Part shown: positions 17,002 to 25,561 of the stretch, piece by piece | Numbering within the stretch: position 1 is the first letter of the stretch | How the letters are laid out: each line of letters begins with the position of its first letter | Origin: Mycolicibacterium canariasense | GTDB lineage: Bacteria; Actinomycetota; Actinomycetes; Mycobacteriales; Mycobacteriaceae | DNA length: 64,000 bases | Assembly (NCBI RefSeq): GCF_002101555.1 | Contig: NZ_LQOL01000045.1 | Coordinates: 62,001 to 126,000 of the forward strand | Direction: 5' to 3' | Notes under the pieces: model-generated | What the model saw: only the letters and a program-made list of their open reading frames with translations | Databases searched by the model: none | Told to the model about the DNA's origin: nothing | Translations under genes and position numbers: made by a program

Positions 17002-17858
17002 TGAGCAACCGCAACGGCAACGACATCTTCGCGCGCTACCCGGAAGAGTTCCTCATCGAACGTAAGCCCAACGGCGTGCTCTTGGTGACCCTCAACCGGC
17101 CGGAGCACCTGAACGCACTGACCATGCCGATGTTCGACATGATGGGTGACCTGCTGGCCGACATCGACCGCGACCCGCAGACCCGGGTCGCGGTCATCAC
17201 CGGTGCCGGCCGCGGCTTCTGTACGGGCATGGATGTCGCACAACCCGATCCATCGTTGGAAGAAGCGATCGCGCTCATGGAGACCGAACGCAAACGCATC
17301 ATGACGACGCTGACCATGGACAAGCCGATCATCTCGGCGATCAACGGACCGGCCGTCGGTTGGGGTCTGTCACTGGGATTGCTCGCCGACATCAGCATCG
17401 CGGCCGAAGACGCTGTCCTCATGGACGGCCATACCCGTGTCGGCGTGGTCGCCGGAGACCACTCATCACTCATCTGGCCGCTGCTGGTCGGTATGGCGAA
17501 GGCCAAGTACTACCAGTTGACCTCGGCACGCATGACGGGAATCGAGGCCGAACGCATCGGACTGGTCAGTCTGGTGGAGCCCCGAGACAAGGTACTCGAA
17601 CGGGCGCTGGCGATCGCCGACGATCTCGCACTGGGCTCGCAACGCGCCATCCAGTGGACCAAGCGATCGCTCAACACCGGCTGGCTGACCAATGCGCTCC
17701 CGCAGCAGGAGCTCTCGGCCGCTCTGGAAACCCTCAATTTCGCCGGCGCCGACTATCTCGAGGCTCGGCAAGCCTTCCGAGAGAAGCGCCCGACACGCTT
17801 TCCCTCCGCACACGGCGATCATGCCGCACCGTCACGGGAAACAGTCGGCAAGGCATGA
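17001..17858 (+). CDS. Enoyl-CoA hydratase/isomerase family protein (first copy)
   Basis: 285 residues from the ATG at 17001; a GTG at 16998 is also possible, both overlapping the previous TGA. Crotonase fold: LLVTLNRPEHLNALTMPMFD, VITGAGRGFCTGMDVAQ (CoA/oxyanion loop) and ISAINGPAVGWGLSLGLLAD (second oxyanion helix), with GLVSLVEP near the C-terminal part. It hydrates, isomerises or cleaves an acyl-CoA intermediate. Only about 30 percent-like text similarity to the next gene, so the two probably act on different intermediates. Confidence 0.85.
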   Translation: MSNRNGNDIFARYPEEFLIERKPNGVLLVTLNRPEHLNALTMPMFDMMGDLLADIDRDPQTRVAVITGAGRGFCTGMDVAQPDPSLEEAIALMETERKRIMTTLTMDKPIISAINGPAVGWGLSLGLLADISIAAEDAVLMDGHTRVGVVAGDHSSLIWPLLVGMAKAKYYQLTSARMTGIEAERIGLVSLVEPRDKVLERALAIADDLALGSQRAIQWTKRSLNTGWLTNALPQQELSAALETLNFAGADYLEARQAFREKRPTRFPSAHGDHAAPSRETVGKA

Positions 17859-18661
17859 CCGAGACCGCCACCGGCGCCCTCCCCGGACTGACCTGGGCCG
17901 ACCATTCCGGGGTCCTGGTCGCCACCATGGACCGACCGCCCGCCAACGCGTTGAATCACAGCCTCGTGGCCAGCTTGTGCACGTTCTTCACCGAGTTGGC
18001 TGCCCAAGACGTGCCTGCACCGGTGGTACTCACCGGTGCAGGTACCCGCTTCTTCACCGCCGGTGGTGACATCAAAGAACTGGAAGGAACGGGGCCGGCG
18101 GAGATCGAAGGAAGGATGCGCAACTTTCACGCAGTGCTCGTCGCGCTGGATCGTTTCCCGCGGCCACTGGTCGCCGCCATCAACGGGCATTGCGTCGGGG
18201 GCGGCATGGAACTTGCGCTGTTCGCCGACACCGTCCTGGCGGTCCCGAACGCCAGGTTCGGTTTCCCCGAGATCAACCACGGTCTACTGCCGGCCGACAA
18301 GGGCATCCAGCGAGCCGAGCGCGTCATCGGCGCCCGCGCCGTCCGGTCGATGGTGTTGTCCGGGGACCTGTTCTCGGCAGCGGAGGCCGTCAGGATCGGA
18401 TTGGTGGAACGCCTCGAGGAGCCCGACGCCTTGCTTGCTTCGGCCATCACTGTGGCGCGCACCGCAGGCGCCAAGGCTCCGGTTCTGTTCGGCGCGCTCA
18501 AACGCAGCGTCAACGACCCCGACGACGCCCGCGATGAACGGTCGTTGACCAACACGATCGCCGCCGCGAACGCCTACTTCGAGGATCCGGTCGCCGCAGG
18601 ACTACGCGTCGGGTGGAGTCGGGACAGGGTGTCCACGAGCCGCCAATCGACAGACCGCTAA
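17855..18661 (+). CDS. Enoyl-CoA hydratase/isomerase family protein (second copy)
   Basis: 268 residues from the ATG at 17855, which overlaps the previous stop by ATGA. Crotonase landmarks: MDRPPANALNHSLVASL, LTGAGTRFFTAGGDIKELEG, AAINGHCVGGGMELALFAD and FGFPEINHGLLPADKGIQRA. The FPEI element carries the Glu position used by hydratases and isomerases. A longer in-frame extension to 17360 reads through the preceding gene and is not real. It shares its CoA-dependent chemistry with the ligase immediately downstream. Confidence 0.85.
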   Translation: MTETATGALPGLTWADHSGVLVATMDRPPANALNHSLVASLCTFFTELAAQDVPAPVVLTGAGTRFFTAGGDIKELEGTGPAEIEGRMRNFHAVLVALDRFPRPLVAAINGHCVGGGMELALFADTVLAVPNARFGFPEINHGLLPADKGIQRAERVIGARAVRSMVLSGDLFSAAEAVRIGLVERLEEPDALLASAITVARTAGAKAPVLFGALKRSVNDPDDARDERSLTNTIAAANAYFEDPVAAGLRVGWSRDRVSTSRQSTDR

Positions 18662-18694
18662 TACCAACGAGTTCGCCGAGGACGAAGGCAGACA

Positions 18695-20605
18695 ATGGTC
18701 TCAGAGAGAACTTTCCGGACAACCACGCCGAACGACAACAGCGCCGGTACAGTCCCTGTCCTGCAGAGTATCCACAACTTCGAGGCGTCCCCCCGAACGT
18801 TCGGCCAACTGCTGGTCGATCGGGCCGCGCACGAACCCGATACCGTCGCGTTCGCTTCATGGCTGGACGGCGTCGCACGTCCGACGACGTGGGGCGAGTA
18901 CCTCACCGAGGTCCAGCAGATCGCGGTCGGACTATACGAACTCGGCGTCCGGGCCGGGGACCGAGTCGCTGTCATCTCCGCAACCCGCCGCGAATGGGTC
19001 ATCGCCGCGCTGGCGATCCACAGCCTCGACGCGGTGCTCGTGGGTGTCTACCCGACCAGCTCGGTCCCCGAACTGGCCCGAGTGCTCCAGATCAGCGAAG
19101 CGACGGCGATCTTTGCCGAGACCGAATCGGATCTGCGCAAAGTTGCTGCGGCGGCACGAGATTCACCACACCTGCGCATCGCAATCGGAATCGAGTCCAC
19201 CCCGGCCGGACTTCCCGCCACCGTACAAGCAACGGACTGGCACGCGTTGCAGCGAGTGGGATGGGCACGCTCGGCCGCCGAGCCGGGTCTGTTCGGTGTT
19301 CTCGTCGCGGGCGGCGACATCGACCATCCGGCGGTGCTGTTCTGGACGTCGGGTTCCACCGGAGACCCCAAAGCGGTGATCCACACCCATCGTTCGCTGC
19401 AGTACTCGGTGCTGGCATTCGCAATGGCGTATCCGGACATCGGCCGGGTACAGCACGACGCCGTTGCGTTCCTGGGGCTCTCACACGTGGCGCCGGCGCT
19501 GGTCAACGTATTCGTGCCGATCATGACGAGGCTCGTCGTCACCTACTGCACGATGGACGAACGCTTGGCGGTGCTCAGCGCGGTTCGGCCCACCGCGATC
19601 GTCTGGCCGCCACGCATGTACGAGAAACTCGCCGGTGAATTGCTGGAACAGCTCCGGCGGTCCGGGCCGCTGTTCCGAGCGCGTTACGCGGCGGCCATGA
19701 CGGTCGCCCGCGTCGTCTGTGCCCGCCGCTGGGAAAATCGGGCGCTGTCCCGTCCCCTCGAAATGTTGTACCGCAGCTGTATACGAACGGTCTTCACGCC
19801 GCTGCGGGCGACATACGGGATGGACCGCATCGCCGTCAGTTGGACCTCATCGGGAGCCATGACACCCGAACTCGCCGCATTGTGGCAGATGTGGGGTGTC
19901 GACCTCCGCGAGATGTACGGGACGACCGAGACCTGCGGGCCCGTCCTCGTGCAATGGGAAAGATCCTTCTACCCGCCGGGCACCGTCGGCAAATCGCTGC
20001 CCGATCCGCGCTGGTCGGTCCGGGTCAGTGACGACGGCGAGCTGCAGGTCAACGGCCCTTGTCTGTTCACCGGTTACTGGCGAGATCCCATGGCCGCCGA
20101 GCCGCCTCCGGCGGATGTTTGGTACGGCACCGGGGATCTGGTCGAGATCCGTCCCGACGGGGAGGTTGCGATCATCGGCCGCATCAAGGACGTCCTGAAG
20201 ACCAGCGGCGGAAAATCAGTCAGTCCACAGCCCATCGAGGTGCGGCTGAAGGCCAGCCCGTTGATCGATGAGGCGATCGTGGTGGGTGAAGGCCGCAAGT
20301 ACCTCACGGTTCTGCTCAGCATCAGCGACGATGCCAGGTCGTTGCCGGCGCCGGAGCAGCGCGCGGCGTTGAACGCGTGGGTCCAAGAGGTGAACGCGGA
20401 ACTGGCCCGGCCGTTGCAGCTCAAGGACTTCCGCGTGCTGCCGCGCGCCCTGTCGGCCGAGCTCGGCGAGCTCACGTTGAAATCGACCATCAGGCGCGGG
20501 GTCGTCCTCGCCTCGTTCGCCGATCTCGTCGACGAGATGTACACGGCGCGCGAACAGGACCAGATCTCGAGTCAAGCGCGCCTGTCGGGGCGAAGCAATG
20601 GGTGA
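18695..20605 (+). CDS. AMP-forming acyl-CoA synthetase, long-chain (ACSL) type, copy 1
   Basis: 636 residues. ATP-binding P-loop WTSGSTGDPKAVIHTHR; A5-like REMYGTTETCGPVLVQW; YGTGDLVEIRPDGEVAIIGR; hinge IKDVLKTSGGKSVSPQPIEV. Size and order of motifs match long-chain FadD15-like ligases. It activates a carboxylic acid to its CoA thioester at the start of, or during, the island pathway. GAGGACGAAGG precedes the ATG. A close paralogue lies at 23380-25269, and the 3' end overlaps the creatininase-family gene by eight bases. Confidence 0.85.
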   Translation: MVSERTFRTTTPNDNSAGTVPVLQSIHNFEASPRTFGQLLVDRAAHEPDTVAFASWLDGVARPTTWGEYLTEVQQIAVGLYELGVRAGDRVAVISATRREWVIAALAIHSLDAVLVGVYPTSSVPELARVLQISEATAIFAETESDLRKVAAAARDSPHLRIAIGIESTPAGLPATVQATDWHALQRVGWARSAAEPGLFGVLVAGGDIDHPAVLFWTSGSTGDPKAVIHTHRSLQYSVLAFAMAYPDIGRVQHDAVAFLGLSHVAPALVNVFVPIMTRLVVTYCTMDERLAVLSAVRPTAIVWPPRMYEKLAGELLEQLRRSGPLFRARYAAAMTVARVVCARRWENRALSRPLEMLYRSCIRTVFTPLRATYGMDRIAVSWTSSGAMTPELAALWQMWGVDLREMYGTTETCGPVLVQWERSFYPPGTVGKSLPDPRWSVRVSDDGELQVNGPCLFTGYWRDPMAAEPPPADVWYGTGDLVEIRPDGEVAIIGRIKDVLKTSGGKSVSPQPIEVRLKASPLIDEAIVVGEGRKYLTVLLSISDDARSLPAPEQRAALNAWVQEVNAELARPLQLKDFRVLPRALSAELGELTLKSTIRRGVVLASFADLVDEMYTAREQDQISSQARLSGRSNG

Positions 20606-21446
20606 GTCGGCGTCGGTGACCTCCACCCGTCACGAAGTGCGGATCGAGCGGATGACCACCAGTGAAGTGGCGGCAGCGGTCGAACAGGGAGCAAGCACTG
20701 CGATCCTGCCCTTGGCAGCGGTGGAGCAGCACGGTCCACATCTGCCGCTGTCGATGGACGCCGATCACGCCGACGAGCTGGCGATCCGGGTGGCCCGCGA
20801 GCTCGGTGATGCTCTGGTACTGCCGACGGTCCGGGTCGGGTACTCACCACATCACCTCGGCTTCCCCGGAACCCTGTCGCTACGCGCCTCGACCTTGGAA
20901 GCCATCTGTGCGGACTACGGCGCGAGCTTGGCGGATTCGGGTTTCAGCACCCTGGTGCTTTTCTCCGGGCACATCGGGAACTATCCGGTGATGCGCGAAT
21001 TCGAGGCTCGTCTGGCCGCCGAACTGGCACCGCTCTCGGTGATCGTCTTCACCGGCAGCCAGGCGATCCTCGACGCGTGGCGTGCCGCGGCAGAGCAATC
21101 CGGACATGGCGCCGGCGTCGGCGGTCATGCCGATATCGCCGAGACGTCGGTCATGCTCGCGCTGCACCCCGAACGCGTGCGCGTCGATCGACTGGTCCCC
21201 GGATACCAGGTCGAAATCGACGATGACTTCCTCGCCCGCGTGCTGAGCGAGGGCCTCAAGGCGTTCTCCCCCAACGGCATTCTCGGTAATCCCGTCGGAG
21301 CCACCACCTCGATCGGCCATGCCTGCCTGGATGCGGTCACCGGGCTGATCACCGACTACGTCCGCAGCCGGGCGGCGTCGGTTCGACCCTTGAGGCAGTC
21401 CCCGCCCGAGCATGTCCAGGCATCCCGTGAGGAAGACCAAACATGA
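20598..21446 (+). CDS. Creatininase family protein (metal-dependent amidohydrolase fold)
   Basis: 282 residues. Metal-ligand motifs of the family are visible: LAAVEQHGPHLPLSMDAD (Glu, His, Asp), LFSGHIGNYPVM (replacing the usual NGHGGN), and GGHADIAETSVML (His...Glu of the canonical HAGxxETS). Known relatives include creatininase, FAPy deformylase ArfB and the peptidase MftE, so it may hydrolyse an amide or lactone-like bond. Its place inside a monooxygenase/CoA-ligase operon is unusual. It overlaps both neighbours. Confidence 0.8.
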   Translation: MGESASVTSTRHEVRIERMTTSEVAAAVEQGASTAILPLAAVEQHGPHLPLSMDADHADELAIRVARELGDALVLPTVRVGYSPHHLGFPGTLSLRASTLEAICADYGASLADSGFSTLVLFSGHIGNYPVMREFEARLAAELAPLSVIVFTGSQAILDAWRAAAEQSGHGAGVGGHADIAETSVMLALHPERVRVDRLVPGYQVEIDDDFLARVLSEGLKAFSPNGILGNPVGATTSIGHACLDAVTGLITDYVRSRAASVRPLRQSPPEHVQASREEDQT

Positions 21447-21967
21447 ACACGTTCACCGCAATCAGTTCCGGAGATGCCGTCCACGACATGTCTCGGCTGC
21501 GCAGGCTGTACGGCCGCTACCCGACCGGCGTGGCCGCAGTCTGCGCTTTCCGCGACGGTCAACCGGTGGGAATCGTGGCCACCTCATTCACCCCGGTGTC
21601 CATGGAGCCCGCCTTGGTATCGATTTGCGTACAGCACACATCGACCACGTGGCCCCAGCTGTCGCGAGCGGATCGTGTCGGAATCTCGGTGCTCGCCGAG
21701 GGGCACGCGCAGCTGTCTCGTCAGCTGGCTGCCAAGAACGCCGATCGCTTCGCCGGGCTGACCTGGTTCACCAGCGACTCCTCCGCGGTCTTCCTCGCTG
21801 ACGCGGCCGCGTGGCTCGACTGCCGGATCAACACGTCGATCACGGCAGGCGATCACGACGTCGTGCTGATGGAGGTCATCAGCGCCGCCGACGATGAAAC
21901 CGTATCGCCACTGATCTTCCACGACAGCCGCTTCCGAACGATGCTCACCGATGACAAGTCCGAGTGA
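21443..21967 (+). CDS. Flavin reductase family protein (monooxygenase partner)
   Basis: 174 residues, ATG overlapping the previous stop (ATGA). LYGRYPTGVAAVCAFRDGQP, VATSFTPVSMEPALVSICVQ and FAGLTWFTSDSSAVFLADAA, AWLDCRI are standard for the HpaC/ActVB-like flavin reductase domain. It should supply reduced FMN to the luciferase-like monooxygenase that opens the operon. Cytoplasmic; NAD(P)H preference not readable. Confidence 0.85.
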   Translation: MNTFTAISSGDAVHDMSRLRRLYGRYPTGVAAVCAFRDGQPVGIVATSFTPVSMEPALVSICVQHTSTTWPQLSRADRVGISVLAEGHAQLSRQLAAKNADRFAGLTWFTSDSSAVFLADAAAWLDCRINTSITAGDHDVVLMEVISAADDETVSPLIFHDSRFRTMLTDDKSE

Positions 21968-23366
21968 GCTTCGACTGCCCGCCGCGCACCCGCCCCGTGC
22001 GAACGGACCAGCCTGGAAGATAGCGGAAGCCGCCGCCGATCCTGCCGCGGTGTCGAACGAGATCAGAGCCATGGTGATCAACCGCATCATCGACAATGCC
22101 GCGGTCGCCGCCGCCGCTGCGCGCCGGCACTCTGTTGCGCTCGCGCGTGCCCAGGCCCGGCCACACCGGAGGACGCCAGGTGCCGCGATCTTCGGTATCC
22201 AAGGCGCCTACTCCGCCGAATGGGCCGCCCTCGCCAACAGTGTCGCGGTCCAGGATCTCGAACTGCACGACGTGTTTCCAGCCGCCGAGGACGCCCATCC
22301 CGGCGCCGCCATTCCCGCCCTCACCGCGGTCGCTCAGCAGGCCGGGCTACGCGGCGCCGATCTGGTCAACGGGATCGCGACCGCCTACGACGTGCACCTC
22401 GCGCTGGCTCAGCAGACCCATTCCCGGCAACAGGTGGTCGGTCATCCCGGACCTCTGAGCACCGCGGTGACGGCGGGCCTGGGAGCCATGCTCCGGCTGT
22501 CCCCCGCGACGATCTACACCGCCCTTACGCATACGGTGCAGCTGACCGCCCGTGGCCGCAACGGCTATGCGGCCGCCTACGCCGGGAAGGTGGCCATCGA
22601 AGCTGTGGACCGCGCCGTCCACGGCGAACGCTACCCGGACCCACCCGAAGGTCACGGGCACGACTGGCCGCTGACCGACCGTGACTGCCGGACCCGACTA
22701 CCGGAACCAGGTGAACCGAGAACGGCCATCCTGAACAGTTGCCCCAGAAGACATCCCGCCGCCTACTCCGTCCAAGCCTGGATCGATCTGGCCTTGAAAA
22801 TGCGAGACCGGATCGGCCGGGTCGAGACCATCGACTCCATCGTCCTGCACACCCGGCAGGACACCGACCCGATGGCCGTACCCGGGGATTCACGCCTGTC
22901 CGATCACCAGGAGTCACGGGATGTACTCGCTCACTCGGTGGCCTACCTGTTCGCCGTCGCGCTACAGGACGGAGCAGTACATCACGAACAGTCCTACACA
23001 TCGGAGCGAGCGCAGCGAGCCGACACGGTAGACCTTCGCCGACAGATCTCTTTCGCCGAGAATGCGGCCGAGCGAACGCTGGGTGCACGAGCGACGATCA
23101 CGATGAAGTCCGGTGCGGTGATCGACGACGAACTCGCCGTACCCTACGCACATCCGCGGGGCGCGCACCCCTTCCGGCGCAACGATTACGTCGCGAAGTT
23201 CACCGAACTGGCCGATGGGATCATCGACAGGCGCGAGCAGCAGCGCTTCCTGGACGTGGCCACCTGCCTGGTCGACCTGAAGCGGGGAACGCTGGGCATG
23301 CTGAATCCCTTGATCAGCCAGCACATCCTGGATGACGCGCCCAGCACGCACGGGATCTTCGCCTGA
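21951..23366 (+). CDS. MmgE/PrpD family protein
   Basis: 471 residues, starting inside the flavin reductase gene (17-base overlap). PrpD-type landmarks: GIQGAYSAEWAALANSVAVQ, DLELHDVF, HPGAAIPALTAVAQQAGLRG, a central GRNGYAAAYAG region and the C-terminal small domain (NDYVAKFTEL). Family members are 2-methylcitrate dehydratases, cis-aconitate decarboxylase and related (de)hydratases acting on polycarboxylates. Last gene of the operon; it converges on ligase copy 2 with only 13 bp between stops. Confidence 0.85.
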   Translation: MTSPSELRLPAAHPPRANGPAWKIAEAAADPAAVSNEIRAMVINRIIDNAAVAAAAARRHSVALARAQARPHRRTPGAAIFGIQGAYSAEWAALANSVAVQDLELHDVFPAAEDAHPGAAIPALTAVAQQAGLRGADLVNGIATAYDVHLALAQQTHSRQQVVGHPGPLSTAVTAGLGAMLRLSPATIYTALTHTVQLTARGRNGYAAAYAGKVAIEAVDRAVHGERYPDPPEGHGHDWPLTDRDCRTRLPEPGEPRTAILNSCPRRHPAAYSVQAWIDLALKMRDRIGRVETIDSIVLHTRQDTDPMAVPGDSRLSDHQESRDVLAHSVAYLFAVALQDGAVHHEQSYTSERAQRADTVDLRRQISFAENAAERTLGARATITMKSGAVIDDELAVPYAHPRGAHPFRRNDYVAKFTELADGIIDRREQQRFLDVATCLVDLKRGTLGMLNPLISQHILDDAPSTHGIFA

Positions 23367-23379
23367 TCCCACCGATAAC

Positions 23380-25269
23380 CTACCGCTTCCGGTTCGGCCC
23401 CGTGTAGCGCGCCTCGCGCGCGATCGCGTCGAGGTCGTCGGCGTCATACATATCGTCGACGAGATCGGCGAACGCGGCCAGGACGGCGGCCCGCCGGATG
23501 GTGCCCTTGGCCGTGAGTTCGCCGGCCGCCGCCGACAGCGCGCGTGGAAGGACCCGGTATTTCTTGAGCTGATGGGGGCGTGACAACTCGGCGTTCACCT
23601 CGCTCAGCCACGCGCCCAGCGCGTCGTCACGGTCCCGTGCCGTCAGACTCGTCGCCGCGTGGCTCAACCCCAACAACACGCAGAGGTACTTTCGCCCGTC
23701 GCCCACGACGATTGCCTCGTCGATGAACGGACTGGCCTTGAGACGCAGTTCGATCGGTTGCGGATTCACCATCTTGCCGCCGCTGGTCTTCAGGACATCC
23801 TTCAGCCGGCCGATGATCGTCACTTCACCGTCGGCTGCGAGCTGCACCAGATCTCCGGTGCGGTACCAACCGTCCGACATGGCCGCCGCAGACGCCTCGG
23901 GGTTGTCCCAATAGCCGACGAACAGCGACGGACTGCGTAGCTGAAGCTCACCCTCTCCGGAAACCCGCAACTCCCACCGCGGATCCGGCAGGCACTTTCC
24001 GATGGTGCCGGGCGCAGGAAAGGACCGGTCCCATTGCGCCACCACCGATCCGCAGGTTTCGGTGGTGCCGAACAGCTCTCGGAGATCGAGGCCCCACATG
24101 TGCCACAGCGCGGCGACATCGGGGGTCATGCTTCCCGATGCCGTCCAGGTCACCTGCATGCGATCCATGCCCACCTTGGCCAACAGCGGGGCGAACACCG
24201 TTCTGCGGGCCACTGCGTCGGCGGTCCGGAGATACCAGGGCAGCGGGCGTTGCTGCCAGCGCCGTGCACTGACCGGCCGGGCCACCGACATCGCCAGGCG
24301 GTAACTCCATCGGAACGCCTTTCCCGACGTGGACAGTGCCTGCAGCGCCTCGGCGGCCAACTTCTCGTGCATGCGCGGGGGCCACAGCACCGCGGTGGGC
24401 CGTACGCCGATGAGTGCCGTGAGCCGTTCCTCGATGCTGCAGTGGGTGATGACCAGTCGGGTCATGATCGGCGTATACACCGCGATGAGCGCCGGCGCGA
24501 CGTGTGACAACCCGAGAAAGCCGACGAGATCGTGACGAGTGCGCCCGAGCTCGGGATAAGACATGGCGAACCCGAGCACGGAGTACTGAATGGTCCGGTG
24601 GGTGTGCGTGACCCCTTTGGGTGCACCCGTAGACCCCGAGGTGTAGAACAGCCCCGCCGGTTGATCGACATCACCGGCCTCGACCAGCCTCTCGAAGAGC
24701 GTCGGGTCTGCGGCAGCCAACCGGCGGCCGTCGGTGCGCAGCTGCTGCCAGGTGCGCACGTCGACACCGTCGGCTGCGACCGTCGGGCTCGTTGCCAGCC
24801 CGACGGCGATCCGGAGTTGCTCGAGGTCGGCGCTCAGCACCGCCACGTTGTCCGCATCGTCCGCGGTTTCGACGAAAATCGCGGTGGCCCCGCTGTTTTT
24901 CAGGACGTGCCGAACCTCTGGGCCCGAACTGGTCTGGTGGACACCGACCGGGATGCCTCCGACGCTCAGGACGGCCAGCGCGGCGATCACCCATTCGGGG
25001 CGGGGCCCGGCCAGGATCGCCACGCGGTCACCGGCAACCACACCCAACCCGTGCAGACCGAGCGCAATCGCGCGGACTTCGTCGAGATAGGCTCGCCAGG
25101 TGGTCGGCCGCATCGTGCCAGCGGCCCAGCTCTGGAAGGCGACGGTGTCCGGCTCGAAACGTTCCCGGTCGCAGAGCATCTGCGGAAAGGTCCGATCGAC
25201 GGCCTCGAAGTCCGCCAGGGCCGAAAGCACCGGGCCACCACCACTTCTACCGGTACCCGACGGTGTCAT
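23380..25269 (-). CDS. AMP-forming acyl-CoA synthetase, long-chain (ACSL) type, copy 2
   Basis: 629 residues, collinear with the ligase at 18695 along its whole length (for example RPTAVLWPPRMHEKLAAE against RPTAIVWPPRMYEKLAGE). P-loop YTSGSTGAPKGVTHTHR; LRELFGTTETCGSVVAQW; YRTGDLVQLAADGEVTIIGR; LKDVLKTSGGKMVNPQPIEL. A duplication of the island ligase, transcribed from its own promoter with the same operator. AAGGGTGAG lies 13 bases before the ATG. It may activate a later carboxylic acid intermediate of the same pathway. Confidence 0.85.
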   Translation of the reverse strand: MTPSGTGRSGGGPVLSALADFEAVDRTFPQMLCDRERFEPDTVAFQSWAAGTMRPTTWRAYLDEVRAIALGLHGLGVVAGDRVAILAGPRPEWVIAALAVLSVGGIPVGVHQTSSGPEVRHVLKNSGATAIFVETADDADNVAVLSADLEQLRIAVGLATSPTVAADGVDVRTWQQLRTDGRRLAAADPTLFERLVEAGDVDQPAGLFYTSGSTGAPKGVTHTHRTIQYSVLGFAMSYPELGRTRHDLVGFLGLSHVAPALIAVYTPIMTRLVITHCSIEERLTALIGVRPTAVLWPPRMHEKLAAEALQALSTSGKAFRWSYRLAMSVARPVSARRWQQRPLPWYLRTADAVARRTVFAPLLAKVGMDRMQVTWTASGSMTPDVAALWHMWGLDLRELFGTTETCGSVVAQWDRSFPAPGTIGKCLPDPRWELRVSGEGELQLRSPSLFVGYWDNPEASAAAMSDGWYRTGDLVQLAADGEVTIIGRLKDVLKTSGGKMVNPQPIELRLKASPFIDEAIVVGDGRKYLCVLLGLSHAATSLTARDRDDALGAWLSEVNAELSRPHQLKKYRVLPRALSAAAGELTAKGTIRRAAVLAAFADLVDDMYDADDLDAIAREARYTGPNRKR

Positions 25270-25398
25270 AGCGGAATTCTCACCCTTCAGATCGGCTTCT
25301 CAGCGAGGTATTGACAGACGGCTTTGGTCAGCGCAGGTCGAGGCGCTCCGTCGATGGTCGGCAGTCGACTGTTCGACAACCGTCAGCACCGCCACGAA

Positions 25399-25414
25399 GT
25401 GAATATCGATTAAC
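25399..25414. promoter_or_regulatory. Island operator copy 4, before ligase copy 2
   Basis: On the minus strand GTTAATCGATATTCAC; both six-base arms (GTTAAT and ATTCAC) are identical to the copy before the monooxygenase operon, and only the four central bases differ. Confidence 0.65.
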
Positions 25415-25441
25415 ATAATCGCGCCGCTTGGTCGGTGTCAA
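25412..25441 (-). promoter_or_regulatory. Sigma-A type promoter of ligase copy 2
   Basis: On the minus strand TTGACA (25441-25436) and TATGTT (25417-25412) are 18 bases apart. As in the MFS and monooxygenase promoters, the GTT of the -10 box begins the operator. Confidence 0.65.
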
Positions 25442-25462
25442 CGGATACCATCGCGCATTGAT

Positions 25463-25478
25463 GTTAATATTCGATAAC
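25463..25478. promoter_or_regulatory. Island operator copy 5, before the intact tetR gene
   Basis: GTTAATATTCGATAAC keeps the GTTAAT arm and a diverged second arm. It lies 84-99 bases before the tetR start and suggests autoregulation. Confidence 0.5.
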
Positions 25479-25561
25479 TGGGTACTTCGATTACGCCCGT
25501 TCGGGTGGTGCCGACCCGCGCACCATCGAGCGGCGCGGGCGAGCGGGATATCGTGACGAGC

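Larger units (their letters stand above)
25270..25561. other. Divergent regulatory region between ligase copy 2 and the intact tetR gene
   Basis: 292 bases without a gene. It contains the ligase-2 promoter, two copies of the island operator (25399, 25463) and the leader of the tetR gene. AT content is visibly higher than in the surrounding coding DNA. Confidence 0.6.

Noticed and set aside
17360..17854. Longer N-terminus for the second enoyl-CoA hydratase
   Set aside because: The in-frame extension lies inside the first hydratase gene in another frame; the ATGA-coupled start at 17855 gives a full-length crotonase.
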